This document shows, one piece after another, positions 44,093 to 52,964 of a DNA stretch of 64,000 nucleotides. Source of the stretch: a bacterium (GTDB lineage Bacteria > Oederibacteriota > Muellerivitia > Muellerivitales > Muellerivitaceae). Under the pieces are notes generated by a model. The model made no database searches, was not told the origin of the DNA, and saw nothing but the letters and a program-made list of their open reading frames with translations. Both the position numbers and the translations under genes were made by a program. The first letter of the stretch is position 1, and every line of letters begins with the position of its first letter. Location of the stretch: positions 30,908 to 94,907 of the forward strand of contig DASZRK010000023.1 of the NCBI GenBank assembly GCA_035549195.1, read 5' to 3'.

Positions 44093-44521
44093 ATGACCAA
44101 GAATGACCTGAGGGGTTTCCTCCAAGGCCATCGTTTGGGCGTCCTCGCCACCGTTTCACCCGAAGGGGAACCCCAATCCGCCGTAATGGGGATCGCGGTC
44201 ACCCCGGACCTGGAGATCATTTTCGACACGGTGAAAAGCAGCCGAAAATGGAGGAACCTCCAGTCGGACCGGCGTGTCTGCTTGGTGATCGGTTGGGACC
44301 AGGAAAGAACGGTCCAATATGAGGGGCTCGCCGATGAACCCGCCGGAGAGGAACTGGATCGGCTGCGGGAAATCTATTTCACCGTTTTCCCGGACGGCCG
44401 GGAACGGGCGGGTTGGGAAGGGATCACCTATTTCCGGGTCCGTCCGAAATGGATCCGGTTCAGCGATTTCAACCCACCCGGGAAGATCGTGGAATTCACG
44501 GAGAAGGACCTGAGGCGGTAG
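44093..44521 (+). CDS. Pyridoxamine 5'-phosphate oxidase-like flavin-binding protein
   Basis: 142 residues from ATG 44093 (GGAG seven bases upstream). It has the split-barrel pattern of small PNPOx-like proteins: LGVLATVSPEGEPQSAVMGIAVTP, then FDTVKSSRKWRNLQSDRRVCL and FRVRPKWIRFSDF. Such proteins bind FMN, F420 or heme. True PNPOx is longer, so vitamin B6 synthesis is unlikely. It follows a PLP enzyme gene by 36 bases, perhaps by chance. Confidence 0.78.
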   Translation: MTKNDLRGFLQGHRLGVLATVSPEGEPQSAVMGIAVTPDLEIIFDTVKSSRKWRNLQSDRRVCLVIGWDQERTVQYEGLADEPAGEELDRLREIYFTVFPDGRERAGWEGITYFRVRPKWIRFSDFNPPGKIVEFTEKDLRR

Positions 44522-44531
44522 GAAAAGCGGT

Positions 44532-45533
44532 TCAGCCCGCCAGGGTTTGGGCGATCTGCTGGAAGCTCCGGACGCAGTTGCGGCCGCCGGCCTTGGCCTC
44601 GTACATGGCCTTGTCGGCGCGGTCGATGAAGGTCACCCCGCCGATGCCCTCGGTGCCCTCATAGGTGTCCACCCCGATCGAGACCGAGACCTTCAGGGTC
44701 TTGCCACGCACCATGATCTGGTAGTTGCCCAGGGTCTCCTGCAGGCGGCGGGCCAGGATCATGGCCCCGTCGGCGGCGGTGGCGGGCAGGATGGCGATGA
44801 ATTCGTCCCCGGCATAACGGGCCACCAGGTCGGTGGTCCGGAAGAGACCGGACAGTTTCTGGGCGATTTGCTTCAGGAACTGGTCCCCGACCGAGTGGCC
44901 GAACTGGTCGTTGATCTCCTTGAAATGGTCCAGGTCCAGGAATATCAGGGAAAGGGGCTGGTGGTAGCGCTTGGCCCGGTTGAGCTCGTAGTCCAGGATC
45001 TGGTTGAAGTAGCGGCGGTTATAGAGGCCGGTCAGGGTGTCCTTGAGGGCCATCTCCTCGACCTTGGTGAAGAGCTTGGCGTTCTCGATGGTCAGGGCGG
45101 TCTGCCGGGCGAAGATGGTCAGGATCTCCCGCAGGAGGTCGGCGGCGGGCCGCTCGAAGACCAGGACCCCCACCAGGTTGTCGCGGATCTCCAGGGCGAT
45201 CATTTCGGGGGTCTTCAGGTCGAATTCCTTCTCGAACAGTTCCAAAAGGCGTTCCGGGGCGGGGATGGCCTCGGTCAGGGTGTGGGTGGTGTGGGAGAAA
45301 CGCAGGAGGTCCGACTCCTCCTCGAGGGTCAGCAGCACGCTGGTCTTGGCGACCTTCTCCTCGGAGAGGCCGATGGAGGAGGCGCCGAGCAGGCTGAAGG
45401 AGGACTCGTCCTTGATGAGGATGGCGGCCTTGGAGATGCCGGTGCCGCTCTTGAGGCCGCGGAGGATCGACTTGAGGAGGGCGGGCAGGGGTTTGGAGAA
45501 CTGGAGCTCGGCGCTGGCGTGATACAATGACAT
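44532..45533 (-). CDS. Diguanylate cyclase with GAF-like sensor domain
   Basis: Makes c-di-GMP from two GTP. The start chosen is ATG at 45533 (AAGG five bases upstream on the minus strand), giving 333 residues; the longer frame upstream is intergenic. A GAF-like domain (about 10-160) is followed by a short helix and the GGDEF domain: DTLTGLYNRRYFNQIL, FLDLDHFKEINDQFGH and RYAGDEFIAILPA. AGDEF is a functional variant of the signature, and RTTD five residues before it is an intact inhibitory I-site. No membrane segment, so a cytoplasmic sensor. Divergent from galE. Confidence 0.9.
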   Translation of the reverse strand: MSLYHASAELQFSKPLPALLKSILRGLKSGTGISKAAILIKDESSFSLLGASSIGLSEEKVAKTSVLLTLEEESDLLRFSHTTHTLTEAIPAPERLLELFEKEFDLKTPEMIALEIRDNLVGVLVFERPAADLLREILTIFARQTALTIENAKLFTKVEEMALKDTLTGLYNRRYFNQILDYELNRAKRYHQPLSLIFLDLDHFKEINDQFGHSVGDQFLKQIAQKLSGLFRTTDLVARYAGDEFIAILPATAADGAMILARRLQETLGNYQIMVRGKTLKVSVSIGVDTYEGTEGIGGVTFIDRADKAMYEAKAGGRNCVRSFQQIAQTLAG

Positions 45534-45855
45534 CAATCCTTGGCGGATATCACCGCCAGGCTTGGTGTTGGAGGAATTCAAGGGATCTTGTTTCCGGGCC
45601 CCATGGGCAGATGGGCCGGTCTTTTTGGTCGGCAATTTGGGTCCGTTGTCAGACGGATTTTGGCGTCGGAAGGCGTTGCTGGGGGCTATTATCGGGACGC
45701 CAAATGCCAGGGGAAGCCGAAAAGAGGGCTGTTTTTGGAAAATGTTTTCCTGTTCCGGGCAAGGACCCCATTTCGGTCCTGAAAAGCGGTTTTTTGATCG
45801 TCGCACGAAGTAAAGAAACGATAAAGATATCCACGATCCAGGAAAGGGAGATCCC
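45534..45855. other. Divergent intergenic region between GGDEF gene and galE
   Basis: 322 bases. Near the left edge TGGCGG and CCGCCA form a small palindrome (about 45541-45556), close to the GGDEF ribosome site. A second imperfect palindrome (ATCGT and ACGAT) lies near 45798-45822. The galE ribosome site AAAGGGAG lies at the right edge. I see no clear -35/-10 pair and no gene. Confidence 0.45.
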
Positions 45856-46860
45856 TTGAGCAAGCGTCCCGTTGTCCTCATCACGGGTGGGGCCGGTTAT
45901 ATCGGGAGCCACGCGGTCCGCGAAGCCCGGAACAACGGCTTCGAGCCCGTCTGCTACGACAACCTCTCCACCGGCCACGCCTGGGCGGTCCAGGGCTTCA
46001 CCCTGGTCAAGGGGGAATTGGCCGACCGCAAGAAGCTCCTGGCCGCCTTCAAGAAATTCAAGCCGGTCGCGGTGATGCACTTCGCCTCCCACATCGCGGT
46101 GGGTGAATCGGTGGCCGATCCCCAGAAGTATTACCGGGACAACCTCACGAACGCCATGAACCTGCTGTCGGTCATGCTGGAGCGGAAGGTGCGCTTCTTC
46201 ATCCTTTCCTCCACCGCCGCCACCTACGGCGATCCGGTGGAGGTGCCCATCCCCGAATCCCATCCTCAGGTCCCGGTGAACCCCTATGGGGACTCCAAGT
46301 GGATGCTGGAGCGGATCCTCACCTGGTACGACAAGGCCTATGGCCTGCGTTCCACCTTCCTTCGCTATTTCAACGCCGCGGGCGCTGACGCTTCTGGGGC
46401 CATCGGCGAGGTCCACGATCCCGAGACCCATCTCATCCCCCTGGTGCTGGACGCGGCCATGGGACGTCGGCCCCAGATCAGCGTCTTCGGGGAGGATTAC
46501 CCAACCCCCGACGGAACCTGTGTGCGGGATTACATCCACGTGACCGACCTGGCGGGCGCCCATTTTTTGGCCCTGAAACGCATGATGGAGAAGGACAAGA
46601 GCGACTTCTTCAACCTGGGGACGGGCAAGGGCTATTCGGTGAAAGAGGTCATCGAGAAGACGGAAGAGGTCACGGGGAAGAAGGTGCCCGTGGCGAAGGG
46701 TCCGCGTCGCGCCGGGGACCCGCCGGAGTTGGTGGCGAAGTCATCGAAGGCCATGGAGGTCCTGGGCTGGAAGCCGGTCCATTCGGACCTGGAGAACATC
46801 CTGAGGACGGCCTGGGCCTGGCACCAGAATTACTTTGGGAAGAAGAAGGCCAAAAAATGA
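45856..46860 (+). CDS. galE: UDP-glucose 4-epimerase
   Basis: Interconverts UDP-glucose and UDP-galactose, feeding surface-glycan synthesis. Extended SDR, 334 residues: NAD motif ITGGAGYIGSHAV, DNLSTGHAWAV, SSTAATYGDP, the catalytic YGDSKWMLE (Y-x3-K), and YFNAAGADASG. TTG start with AAAGGGAG five bases before it. Relatives with the same fold (GlcNAc epimerases) cannot be excluded. Confidence 0.92.
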   Translation: MSKRPVVLITGGAGYIGSHAVREARNNGFEPVCYDNLSTGHAWAVQGFTLVKGELADRKKLLAAFKKFKPVAVMHFASHIAVGESVADPQKYYRDNLTNAMNLLSVMLERKVRFFILSSTAATYGDPVEVPIPESHPQVPVNPYGDSKWMLERILTWYDKAYGLRSTFLRYFNAAGADASGAIGEVHDPETHLIPLVLDAAMGRRPQISVFGEDYPTPDGTCVRDYIHVTDLAGAHFLALKRMMEKDKSDFFNLGTGKGYSVKEVIEKTEEVTGKKVPVAKGPRRAGDPPELVAKSSKAMEVLGWKPVHSDLENILRTAWAWHQNYFGKKKAKK

Positions 46861-46871
46861 ACGGCCAAGGC

Positions 46872-46974
46872 TTGGCCGCAAATTGGCGCAGATCAACGCG
46901 AATTTTTTGACGGAAAATCAAAAGGTGTAGGATCTAGGTTTTAATCCAGCGCTCATTCGCGCAAATTCGCGGCT
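46872..46974. repeat. Palindromic element, family C copy (ORF-less)
   Basis: The left arm TTGGCCGCAAATTGGCGCAG continues with ATCAACGCGAAT (46872-46905). The right arm TCATTCGCGCAAATTCGCGG ends near 46974. The spacer of about 45 bases has no reading frame. It lies between the converging ends of galE and orn. Confidence 0.8.
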
Positions 46975-46994
46975 CAGGACCCGGCTTTTGGGTG

Positions 46995-47549
46995 TCAGCC
47001 GTTGGTCTTGATGAAGACCTTTTCCCGATAGAACTTCAGCTCTTCCACGGTCTCCAGGATGTCGTCCAAGGCCTTGTGCTTCTGCTTCTTCAAGGGCGCC
47101 TGGAAATCGGGTCCGTACCAGCGTTTCACCAGTTCCTTGATGGTCGAAACGTCCACCAGCCGGTAATGAAGATAGGCCTCCAACTTCGGCATGTACTCGA
47201 TGAGGAACCGCCGGTCCTGGTAGATGGTGTTCCCGCAGAGCGGGCTCGACCGCTCGGCGCAATGCTCCCGCACGAAGTCCAGGATCCTCTTTTCGGCCTC
47301 TTCCAGGGAAATGGCCGATTCTTTCACCGCCTTCGTCAGCCCCGATTCCCCATGGTGCTTCTTGTTCCAGTCGTCCATGTGGTCCAGCACCGAGTCGGGC
47401 TGGTGGACGGCGATGGAGGGGCCCTGGGCCACCAGGTTCAGGTCCTTGTCGGTGATCAGGCAGGCGATCTCCAGGATGACGCAGGTCTTGGGGTCCAGGC
47501 CGGACATCTCCAGGTCCATCCAGACCAGGTGGGTGCTCGATTGGGGCAT
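46995..47549 (-). CDS. orn: Oligoribonuclease
   Basis: DEDDh 3'-5' exonuclease that degrades RNA dinucleotides, including pGpG from c-di-GMP turnover, relevant to the GGDEF gene nearby. Start ATG at 47549 with GAGG seven bases upstream; 184 residues. Motifs: VWMDLEMSGLDP (first D and E), DHMDDWNKKHHGESGL, CGNTIYQDRRFL, and HKALDDI with the catalytic His and last Asp. Confidence 0.95.
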   Translation of the reverse strand: MPQSSTHLVWMDLEMSGLDPKTCVILEIACLITDKDLNLVAQGPSIAVHQPDSVLDHMDDWNKKHHGESGLTKAVKESAISLEEAEKRILDFVREHCAERSSPLCGNTIYQDRRFLIEYMPKLEAYLHYRLVDVSTIKELVKRWYGPDFQAPLKKQKHKALDDILETVEELKFYREKVFIKTNG

Positions 47550-47589
47550 ATTGATCCTCGTAAAGGTGTTGGTCGAAAACCCCAAGATA

Positions 47590-47707
47590 TTAGCCGCAAA
47601 TCAGCGCAAATCGTCGCAAATGTTGAAGACTAAAAGATGTTAATTCTTAAAAGACCATTATGAAGATCAAATTTTGAATTCGCGTAAATCTGCGCCAATT
47701 TGCGGCC
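47590..47707. repeat. Palindromic element, family C copy (ORF-less)
   Basis: The left arm TTAGCCGCAAATCAGCGCAA continues with ATCGTCGCAAATG (47590-47622). The right arm is ATTCGCGTAAATCTGCGCCA followed by ATTTGCGGCC (47678-47707). A partial extra right end, GGGCCGATTCGCGGCTAG, follows at about 47730-47748, so a second insertion may have decayed here. Confidence 0.82.
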
Positions 47708-47744
47708 AAGGATTCGGTCCTGTCTTACCCGGGCCGATTCGCGG

Positions 47745-48251
47745 CTAGGTCGTCGGTGTCTTCCTTCGCTCAAAAAGGTCCTTCGACGAGCGGATCCGGT
47801 CCAGGAAGAGGATGCCGTCCAGGTGGTCCATCTCGTGCTGGAGGGCCACGGCCTCGAACCCTTGGGACCGCACCTGGACCTTTTCCCCCTTTTCGTTCCA
47901 GGCCTCCAGGGTCAGTTTCTGGGCCCGCTTCACGTTGGCCAGAAGGTCGGGGAAGCTCAGGCAGCCCTCCCGGCCGGCCTTCCATTGGGTGGCTTCCAAC
48001 ACCTTCGGGTCCACCAGCTTGAGGAGGCCTTGGCTCTCATGTCCCCGGTTGGAGCGGGAAACATCCACCACCAGGCAGCGCACCGCGTGGCCGATCTGGG
48101 TGGCGGCCAGCCCCACGCATCCCGGATGGGCCAGCAGGGTGTCGGTCAGGTCCGCCAGGGCCTGGGCCACGCGGGGGTCCGTCGGCGGGACATCGGGGGC
48201 CTTTTCCTTCAAGGCGGGATGGGGGTAGGTGAGGACGGGGCGGACGGCCAT
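47745..48251 (-). CDS. def: Peptide deformylase
   Basis: Removes the N-formyl group from nascent proteins. 168 residues. The three metal-site motifs are intact: GLAATQIG, EGCLSFP (metal cysteine) and HEMDHLDG (two metal histidines). Start ATG at 48251, two bases after the stop of the upstream ACT-domain gene, so the pair is co-transcribed and probably coupled. The longer open frame upstream is a shadow. Confidence 0.96.
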   Translation of the reverse strand: MAVRPVLTYPHPALKEKAPDVPPTDPRVAQALADLTDTLLAHPGCVGLAATQIGHAVRCLVVDVSRSNRGHESQGLLKLVDPKVLEATQWKAGREGCLSFPDLLANVKRAQKLTLEAWNEKGEKVQVRSQGFEAVALQHEMDHLDGILFLDRIRSSKDLFERRKTPTT

Positions 48252-48253
48252 GG

Positions 48254-48799
48254 TCAGAGTTCTTCCGTGTCCTGGGCCTGGAAGGTGATCTCCACCTTCA
48301 GTTCCTTCTTGAGCGCCTCCAGGTCCTTGGCGAAGGCCGCGGCGGAAGCGGCGTCCGGCGCGTCCAGGTCCACCGCCAGTGAATAGAGCGGGCCCGAGGG
48401 GCCGTTCGTCACGTGGGTGCGAAGGTCGGTGATGTTCATCTTCCGGTCGGCGGCGGCCTGGGTGACCCGATAGACGATCCCCGGATGGTCGAGGCCATAG
48501 ACCACCAGGGTGTGGGGAAGGCCCGCGTCCTTCGAAGCGGCGGCCTCGGAGGGGTTGAGCACCCGCACCGAGTGGGTCAGGCCGAGCTTTCCGGCCACGG
48601 CCCCGAGGGCCTCCTCCAACTGGGAGAGGGCCAAGCCCTCGGGCAGGGAGACCAGGAGCAGCACCGCGAAATCCCCGCGCAGGCGGGTCATGCTGGAATC
48701 CTCCAGGTTGCAACCCACTTCGAAAAGCACCTTGGACAGCGCGGCCACGATGCCGGGGCGGTCCTGGCCGATGGCGGAAATGGCGATGAGGGGTTTCAT
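48254..48799 (-). CDS. Double ACT-domain protein (GcvR-like)
   Basis: 181 residues from ATG 48799, with GGGAG five bases upstream. Two ACT domains: IAISAIGQDRPGIVAALSKV (about 4-80), and VVYGLDHPGIVYRVTQAAAD (about 95-170) with DRPG/DHPG ligand loops. It resembles the glycine cleavage regulator GcvR and related ACT-ACT proteins, which bind amino acids and regulate through partners. The true ligand and target are unknown; no glycine-cleavage genes are nearby. Confidence 0.82.
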   Translation of the reverse strand: MKPLIAISAIGQDRPGIVAALSKVLFEVGCNLEDSSMTRLRGDFAVLLLVSLPEGLALSQLEEALGAVAGKLGLTHSVRVLNPSEAAASKDAGLPHTLVVYGLDHPGIVYRVTQAAADRKMNITDLRTHVTNGPSGPLYSLAVDLDAPDAASAAAFAKDLEALKKELKVEITFQAQDTEEL

Positions 48800-48869
48800 G
48801 GGAACTCCCGGACGGGGAATAACGGCACCCCTTTTTACCATGAAGCCAAGGAGAAACGACACACCCTTT

Positions 48870-48991
48870 CGCCGCAAATTTACGCAGATCGCCGCAAATG
48901 GTGACGGTATTGGATCTTGAGGATGTCAAAGTCATTGAACCAAAAGAAAAGATATTATTTATTTGCGAAGATCCGCGCAGATTTGCGGCCA
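48870..48991. repeat. Palindromic element, family C copy (ORF-less)
   Basis: The left arm CGCCGCAAATTTACGCAGAT continues with CGCCGCAAATG (48870-48900). The right arm is TTATTTGCGAAGATCCGCGC followed by AGATTTGCGGCC (48958-48989). The spacer is about 57 bases. The 48800-49103 gap also holds the terminator at 49047 and nothing else that I can identify. Confidence 0.82.
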
Positions 48992-49046
48992 ATGTCTTTG
49001 TTCCAGATTGTGGATGGGTCGATCTGCGGCGAAGTCTTGGCTGGAA

Positions 49047-49079
49047 ATAAAAAACCCCCAAGACCGGTGGCCTTGGGGG
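49047..49079 (-). terminator. Rho-independent terminator of the 49104-51320 gene
   Basis: Read on the minus strand, CCCCCAAG and CTTGGGGG form a perfect 8-bp stem with a 9-base loop, followed by a T-run. It lies 25 bases beyond the gene's stop codon. Confidence 0.9.
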
Positions 49080-49103
49080 TCGGGAACGGCCGTGGGGCCG
49101 GGT

Positions 49104-51320
49104 TTAACGGGCGGCGGACCCGAACACCCGCGAGATGGCGAAGTCCGGGTTGTCGCTGAACATCTTGGAGGCCATAGGGTCGGACTTGACGGCCGCCCGG
49201 ACCAGGTCCTTGGCCACGTCCACGTTGTCCTTGGCGAAGGACAGGATGGCGGTCTTGGCCTCGGCCGGATCGGTCTGGGTCACCAGCTTCAGGATGGCCG
49301 CGATGTTCTTCTCGACCTTGTCGAAGAGCACGTAGCGCAGCAGGATCGCCAGGCGGCGCTTGCTGAGCTTGGGGTTGGGGGCGATGTTGTTGGCGATGGC
49401 GTTCATGAAGTCGATGTAGTCGGCGATCGCGTCGTCGCGGCTGGCCTCGTCCTGCATGCTCTGGCTGGCCGCCAGGGAGAACTTCTTGTCCTGGCCGCTC
49501 CACTTGACCTTGGTCGTCTTCTCCACCTTGCCCATGTAGTCGCCCATGAAGGTCCCGGTCCTCACCTCGCCCCGGTAGTCATAGATGGGGTCCTTGGTGA
49601 GGTAGAGGGCGCAAAGGCGCAGCACCTGCACCTCCATCGGGTTGAAGGTCACGAAGGCGCCCTTGCGGACGGCCTCGCCGGAGACGAAGGACATGACGAA
49701 ACGGTCCTCGAAGAAGTCCACGAAGTTGCGCAGGGGCTCGATCAGGATCGGAGGGATGATGTGTTTCCCTTCCCAGTCGCGATTGAAGAGGTTGGTGTGG
49801 ATCTTCAGGATCTTCTCCAGGGCCGCCAGGACCGCCGGGGGGGTGCATAGGCTGTCCATGGGATCGCCCTGGTCGGGGAACTGCTTGGAAAGCAGGATGC
49901 GGGAGGCGGAGAAGGGGACCCGCATGGCGGAGGTATCGGCGGCCTTCACGCAGACGTTGTTGGTGGTCTCGATATCGACCTTGATCTGCTGGATGACGAC
50001 CTGTTCGAAGAGGGGGCCGGAAGAGGGGGGCGCCACCGAGGCCACGCCCGAATCGGCGTTCTCGATCTCCTGCTTGCACTTGACGACGCTCTGGAATTTC
50101 TCCTCCACCTGCTTGCCGTTCTCGGAGATCTTGCCCATGAGGGGCATGATCGGCGAGAGGATCTTCTGCAGTTCGGCGGCGCTGGACCCGATCTTCGACT
50201 CGGCGACCTTCAGCGTCGCCTTTTCCTGGTCGCTCAGGCTGTCGCCCTTGGTCCAGATGACCGAGATGGTCCGGAGGATGTCCATGGCGACCTTGGCGCC
50301 CTGCCCGGAGGCGGCGTTCAAGGCGGCGATGACCTTGGGGGAGTTCTGGTCGATCTGACCGATGGACAGGACGACCTCACCCTTGACCTGGTCCATCTTC
50401 CGCTTCCACTCGTCGCGGATCTTCTGGCCGTCCACGGGGGAGGTCTTCATCATCACTTCGGCCTTGGCCATTTCCTGTTGGCATTTGAGGACCACCTGGT
50501 ACTTCTCCTCGACCTGCCGGCTTTGTTCGGAGATGACGGTCATCTGGGTCTGCAGTTCGTCCAGCCACTTGGCCATGCCGCCGCCGGCGGTCCCCACCTT
50601 GCCCTCGAAGGCCTTGAGGAAGGCCAATTCGGGCTCGGAGGCGGAATCGCCCCGGCTCCAGATGGCGGAGACCTTCTTGAGGATCTCCATGGCGGTCTTG
50701 GCGTTCTTCCCGGCCGGTTCGTTCAGCGCGACGATGAACTTGGGGAAGTTGGAATCCATCTGGCCGATGGCCATGCCGATCTCGGTGCGGAACTGGGTCA
50801 TCTTGCGCTTCCACTCGTTCTTGACGTAGCTGTTGTCCGAACCGGAGGCGTTGCGCAGGTCCCGCTCCCGTTCCTTGCCCATCTTGAAGGAGACCAGCTC
50901 GTTGCGGGCGATGGCCAGGAACTTGTCCACCACGCAATAGGCCGGGGCGGGGATCGTCTCGGGATCGCGGGCGGAAAATGATTTTAGGAGGGTGTCATAA
51001 AAAGCGGTGGGGAGGAGTTCGATCTGCTTGGTCTCCTTCTCCAGTTGGACGGTGATCCGGTCCCCGATGGCCCCGGTGCAAAGGAAGGTGGATTGCTCGG
51101 GATTGAGGTTGTTCAGGCAGTTGGCGACGAGGAAATCCACCAGCGCGTTGTAGGCGTTGCGTAGTTTGTCCGAGCGGAATTTTTCGGCGGTGGCGGAGGT
51201 GTCGGCGTCGTTGGCGAAGAAACGGATGTTGTCCTCGACCTTGTCCCGGACCTCACTGTCCACCCCTTTCATAAGCTGTTCGTAATGGGTGCCGGTGACG
51301 GACTGGGTCGCAGTGGACAT
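49104..51320 (-). CDS. Large soluble protein with internal duplication, unknown function
   Basis: 738 residues from ATG 51320 (GGAGG nine bases upstream). No signal peptide or membrane segment and no domain I recognise. Two copies of a unit of about 117 residues are clear, at about 168-284 and 303-420: each starts with EWKRKM, then has IGQ(M/I)D, AL and AK.AM.IL, ISxIW.(R/K)GDS, and ends with QVEEK(Y/F)Q.V.KC.QE(M/I). The units are helical. The C-terminal third (from about 425) is a different helical domain with NFVDFFEDRFVMSF. Own terminator, so probably monocistronic. Confidence 0.7.
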   Translation of the reverse strand: MSTATQSVTGTHYEQLMKGVDSEVRDKVEDNIRFFANDADTSATAEKFRSDKLRNAYNALVDFLVANCLNNLNPEQSTFLCTGAIGDRITVQLEKETKQIELLPTAFYDTLLKSFSARDPETIPAPAYCVVDKFLAIARNELVSFKMGKERERDLRNASGSDNSYVKNEWKRKMTQFRTEIGMAIGQMDSNFPKFIVALNEPAGKNAKTAMEILKKVSAIWSRGDSASEPELAFLKAFEGKVGTAGGGMAKWLDELQTQMTVISEQSRQVEEKYQVVLKCQQEMAKAEVMMKTSPVDGQKIRDEWKRKMDQVKGEVVLSIGQIDQNSPKVIAALNAASGQGAKVAMDILRTISVIWTKGDSLSDQEKATLKVAESKIGSSAAELQKILSPIMPLMGKISENGKQVEEKFQSVVKCKQEIENADSGVASVAPPSSGPLFEQVVIQQIKVDIETTNNVCVKAADTSAMRVPFSASRILLSKQFPDQGDPMDSLCTPPAVLAALEKILKIHTNLFNRDWEGKHIIPPILIEPLRNFVDFFEDRFVMSFVSGEAVRKGAFVTFNPMEVQVLRLCALYLTKDPIYDYRGEVRTGTFMGDYMGKVEKTTKVKWSGQDKKFSLAASQSMQDEASRDDAIADYIDFMNAIANNIAPNPKLSKRRLAILLRYVLFDKVEKNIAAILKLVTQTDPAEAKTAILSFAKDNVDVAKDLVRAAVKSDPMASKMFSDNPDFAISRVFGSAAR

Positions 51321-51626
51321 AAAAGGAAGCCTCCGGAGGGCGAAATGGAAAAACTTGGGGAACGTCATTATATAACAGGGAGGCCCATTTTATAGCCCGG
51401 ACCTTTTTTTTGTTGCGTCCTATATGAAAATTAAACCTAAGCAGGACCGAAGGCCGGGGGTGGGGCGCCTTGAAACTAAAAACAAGGCGCGGGTTTTAAG
51501 GCCGGTTTACCGTTTGAAGATTTCGGGAGGGGACCGGGGCGCGATCCGGCCGGGAGATTCGGGCTTGTTTTTTATGGGAGCCGTGCTTCAATAAGGACCG
51601 CTAAAACCCCTGAGCCAGGAGAGGCC
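51321..51626. other. Divergent intergenic region
   Basis: 306 bases between the large orphan gene and the PEBP gene. On the minus strand TATAAT (51372-51367) is a -10 candidate for the orphan gene, without a good -35. A perfect 8-bp hairpin GCGCCTTG / CAAGGCGC (51465-51490, 10-base loop) lies in the middle; its role is unknown. On the plus strand TTGTTT (51565) and TTCAAT (51587) are a weak promoter candidate for the PEBP gene. Confidence 0.45.
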
Positions 51627-52253
51627 ATGCGATTCACCAGCGATAGCTTCAGCGACGGTTCCCGTTTGAGGGACGAGTACACCTTCCTCAAGCCCCACCT
51701 CAGCCACCACGCGGAGTTGGCCAGGAACCGGAACCCCCATTTCTCCTGGGGCGAGATGCCCGAAGGCACCAAATCCCTCGCCATCATCATGCAGGACATG
51801 GATGCCCCCACCAGCCGGGACTTCGTGAACAAGGTGGGGAAGGTGGTCCCCTACGAATATCCCCGCACCGAGTTCTACCATTGGGGGGTGGTGGACCTGG
51901 ACCCCAAGACCTTCATCCAGCAGGCCGAATTCAGCAAAGAGGTCACGGTCAAGGGCAAGCCCGGCCCGGCCGGTCCCCGCGGGACCCGGCATGCCATCAA
52001 TGATTTCACCGAGTGGTACAAGGGGAACGCCATCATGGAAGGCACCTACTGCGGCTATGACGGCCCCGCGCCGCCCTGGAACGACGAGAAGCTCCACACC
52101 TATATCTTCACCCTTTATGCCTTGAAGGAAAAACGTTGCCCGGTCGAGGGCAACTTCACCTGCAAGGACATCCTGAACGCCATGACGGGCTTGGTGCTGG
52201 ACAAGGCCACGCTCAAGTGCACCTTCGCCATTTTCCCGAAGGCCAGGGCCTAA
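51627..52253 (+). CDS. YbhB/YbcL-type phosphatidylethanolamine-binding-like protein
   Basis: 208 residues of the bacterial PEBP family (Raf-kinase-inhibitor-like). Motifs: NPHFSWGEMPEGTKSLAIIMQDMDAP with the anion-pocket aspartates, FYHWGVVDLD, and GYDGPAPPWNDEKLHTYIFTLYAL, matching the GP.PP..HRY-type region. Function in bacteria is poorly defined. No signal peptide. ATG with CAGGAGAGG upstream. The 3' end overlaps the convergent sixA by four bases. Confidence 0.88.
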   Translation: MRFTSDSFSDGSRLRDEYTFLKPHLSHHAELARNRNPHFSWGEMPEGTKSLAIIMQDMDAPTSRDFVNKVGKVVPYEYPRTEFYHWGVVDLDPKTFIQQAEFSKEVTVKGKPGPAGPRGTRHAINDFTEWYKGNAIMEGTYCGYDGPAPPWNDEKLHTYIFTLYALKEKRCPVEGNFTCKDILNAMTGLVLDKATLKCTFAIFPKARA

Positions 52254-52708
52254 GGCAGCGCCTTAGGGTCCAGCGACCAGAGCCATTTCCAGTTCCCGCC
52301 GCGCTTCTCGAAGGCGGCCAGCCCGGCGGTGGGGAAGGTCATGGCGTCCGCGGCCGGGTCCAGCGCCTGGGCCAGGTCGGCCACGAAGGGCAAGTGGGTC
52401 ACCAAGACCAGCGACTCCCCCGCGAAGGAAGCCAGGTCCCGCAGGACCGATTCGACGTCGCCCTCCGGTTTCAGGTCGTCCCTTTCGGCCTGGGCCGCAT
52501 CCGCGCCCCCCGAAGCCTCCAGGAAGATCCTCGCGGTCTCCACGGCCCGGGTCTTGGGGCTGTGCCAAGCCGCGGCGACCTGGATCCCCTGGTTCCGCAA
52601 ATGTTCCCCGATCCTCCGTACTTCGTCCTTTCCCTGGGTCGTGAGGCTCCGAAGGGAATCTTGTTCGGCGTGGGCGGCTTGTCCATGGCGTAAAAGGAAA
52701 AGTTTCAT
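52250..52708 (-). CDS. sixA: Phosphohistidine phosphatase SixA
   Basis: Small histidine-phosphatase-superfamily enzyme, 152 residues. The catalytic motif is FLLRHGQA (RHG at 7-9). WHSPKTRAVETA supplies the second arginine and LVLVTHLPFVADL the second histidine. In E. coli SixA acts on phosphohistidine in the nitrogen PTS and on HPt domains; the target here is unknown. A TATAAT on the minus strand (52769-52764) is a plausible -10. Confidence 0.88.
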   Translation of the reverse strand: MKLFLLRHGQAAHAEQDSLRSLTTQGKDEVRRIGEHLRNQGIQVAAAWHSPKTRAVETARIFLEASGGADAAQAERDDLKPEGDVESVLRDLASFAGESLVLVTHLPFVADLAQALDPAADAMTFPTAGLAAFEKRGGNWKWLWSLDPKALP

Positions 52709-52964
52709 CGCATAGTTCCTTCAAGAAATAGGGGGCGTCGGATAGGAAAGGGGAGATGGCCGGATTATAGGCCGAGCCCCCGGGGAAGGCCTAGCCGGCG
52801 GGGCGGACGATCCGTCCGAAAAAGGGGTTTCATCGGCCCTTGGGGCCCCCCGGGCCTGAGGCCCTATTTTCCTGGTTCCTTATTGGGGCCAAATCCATAA
52901 ACTATCGCCGCTTTGGCTGTTGTTCCCGTAATGACGGATAAATAATTCTCACAAAGGGTTTTCC

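Noticed and set aside
45534..45884. N-terminal extension of the GGDEF protein
   Set aside because: The extra 117 codons read as basic low-complexity sequence, overlap the galE start region, and a good ribosome site precedes ATG 45533.
52846..52876. GGGCCTGAGGCCC hairpin followed by TATTTT as a terminator
   Set aside because: It lies in the divergent gap between sixA and the GH1 gene, where no transcript ends, and the T-run is interrupted.
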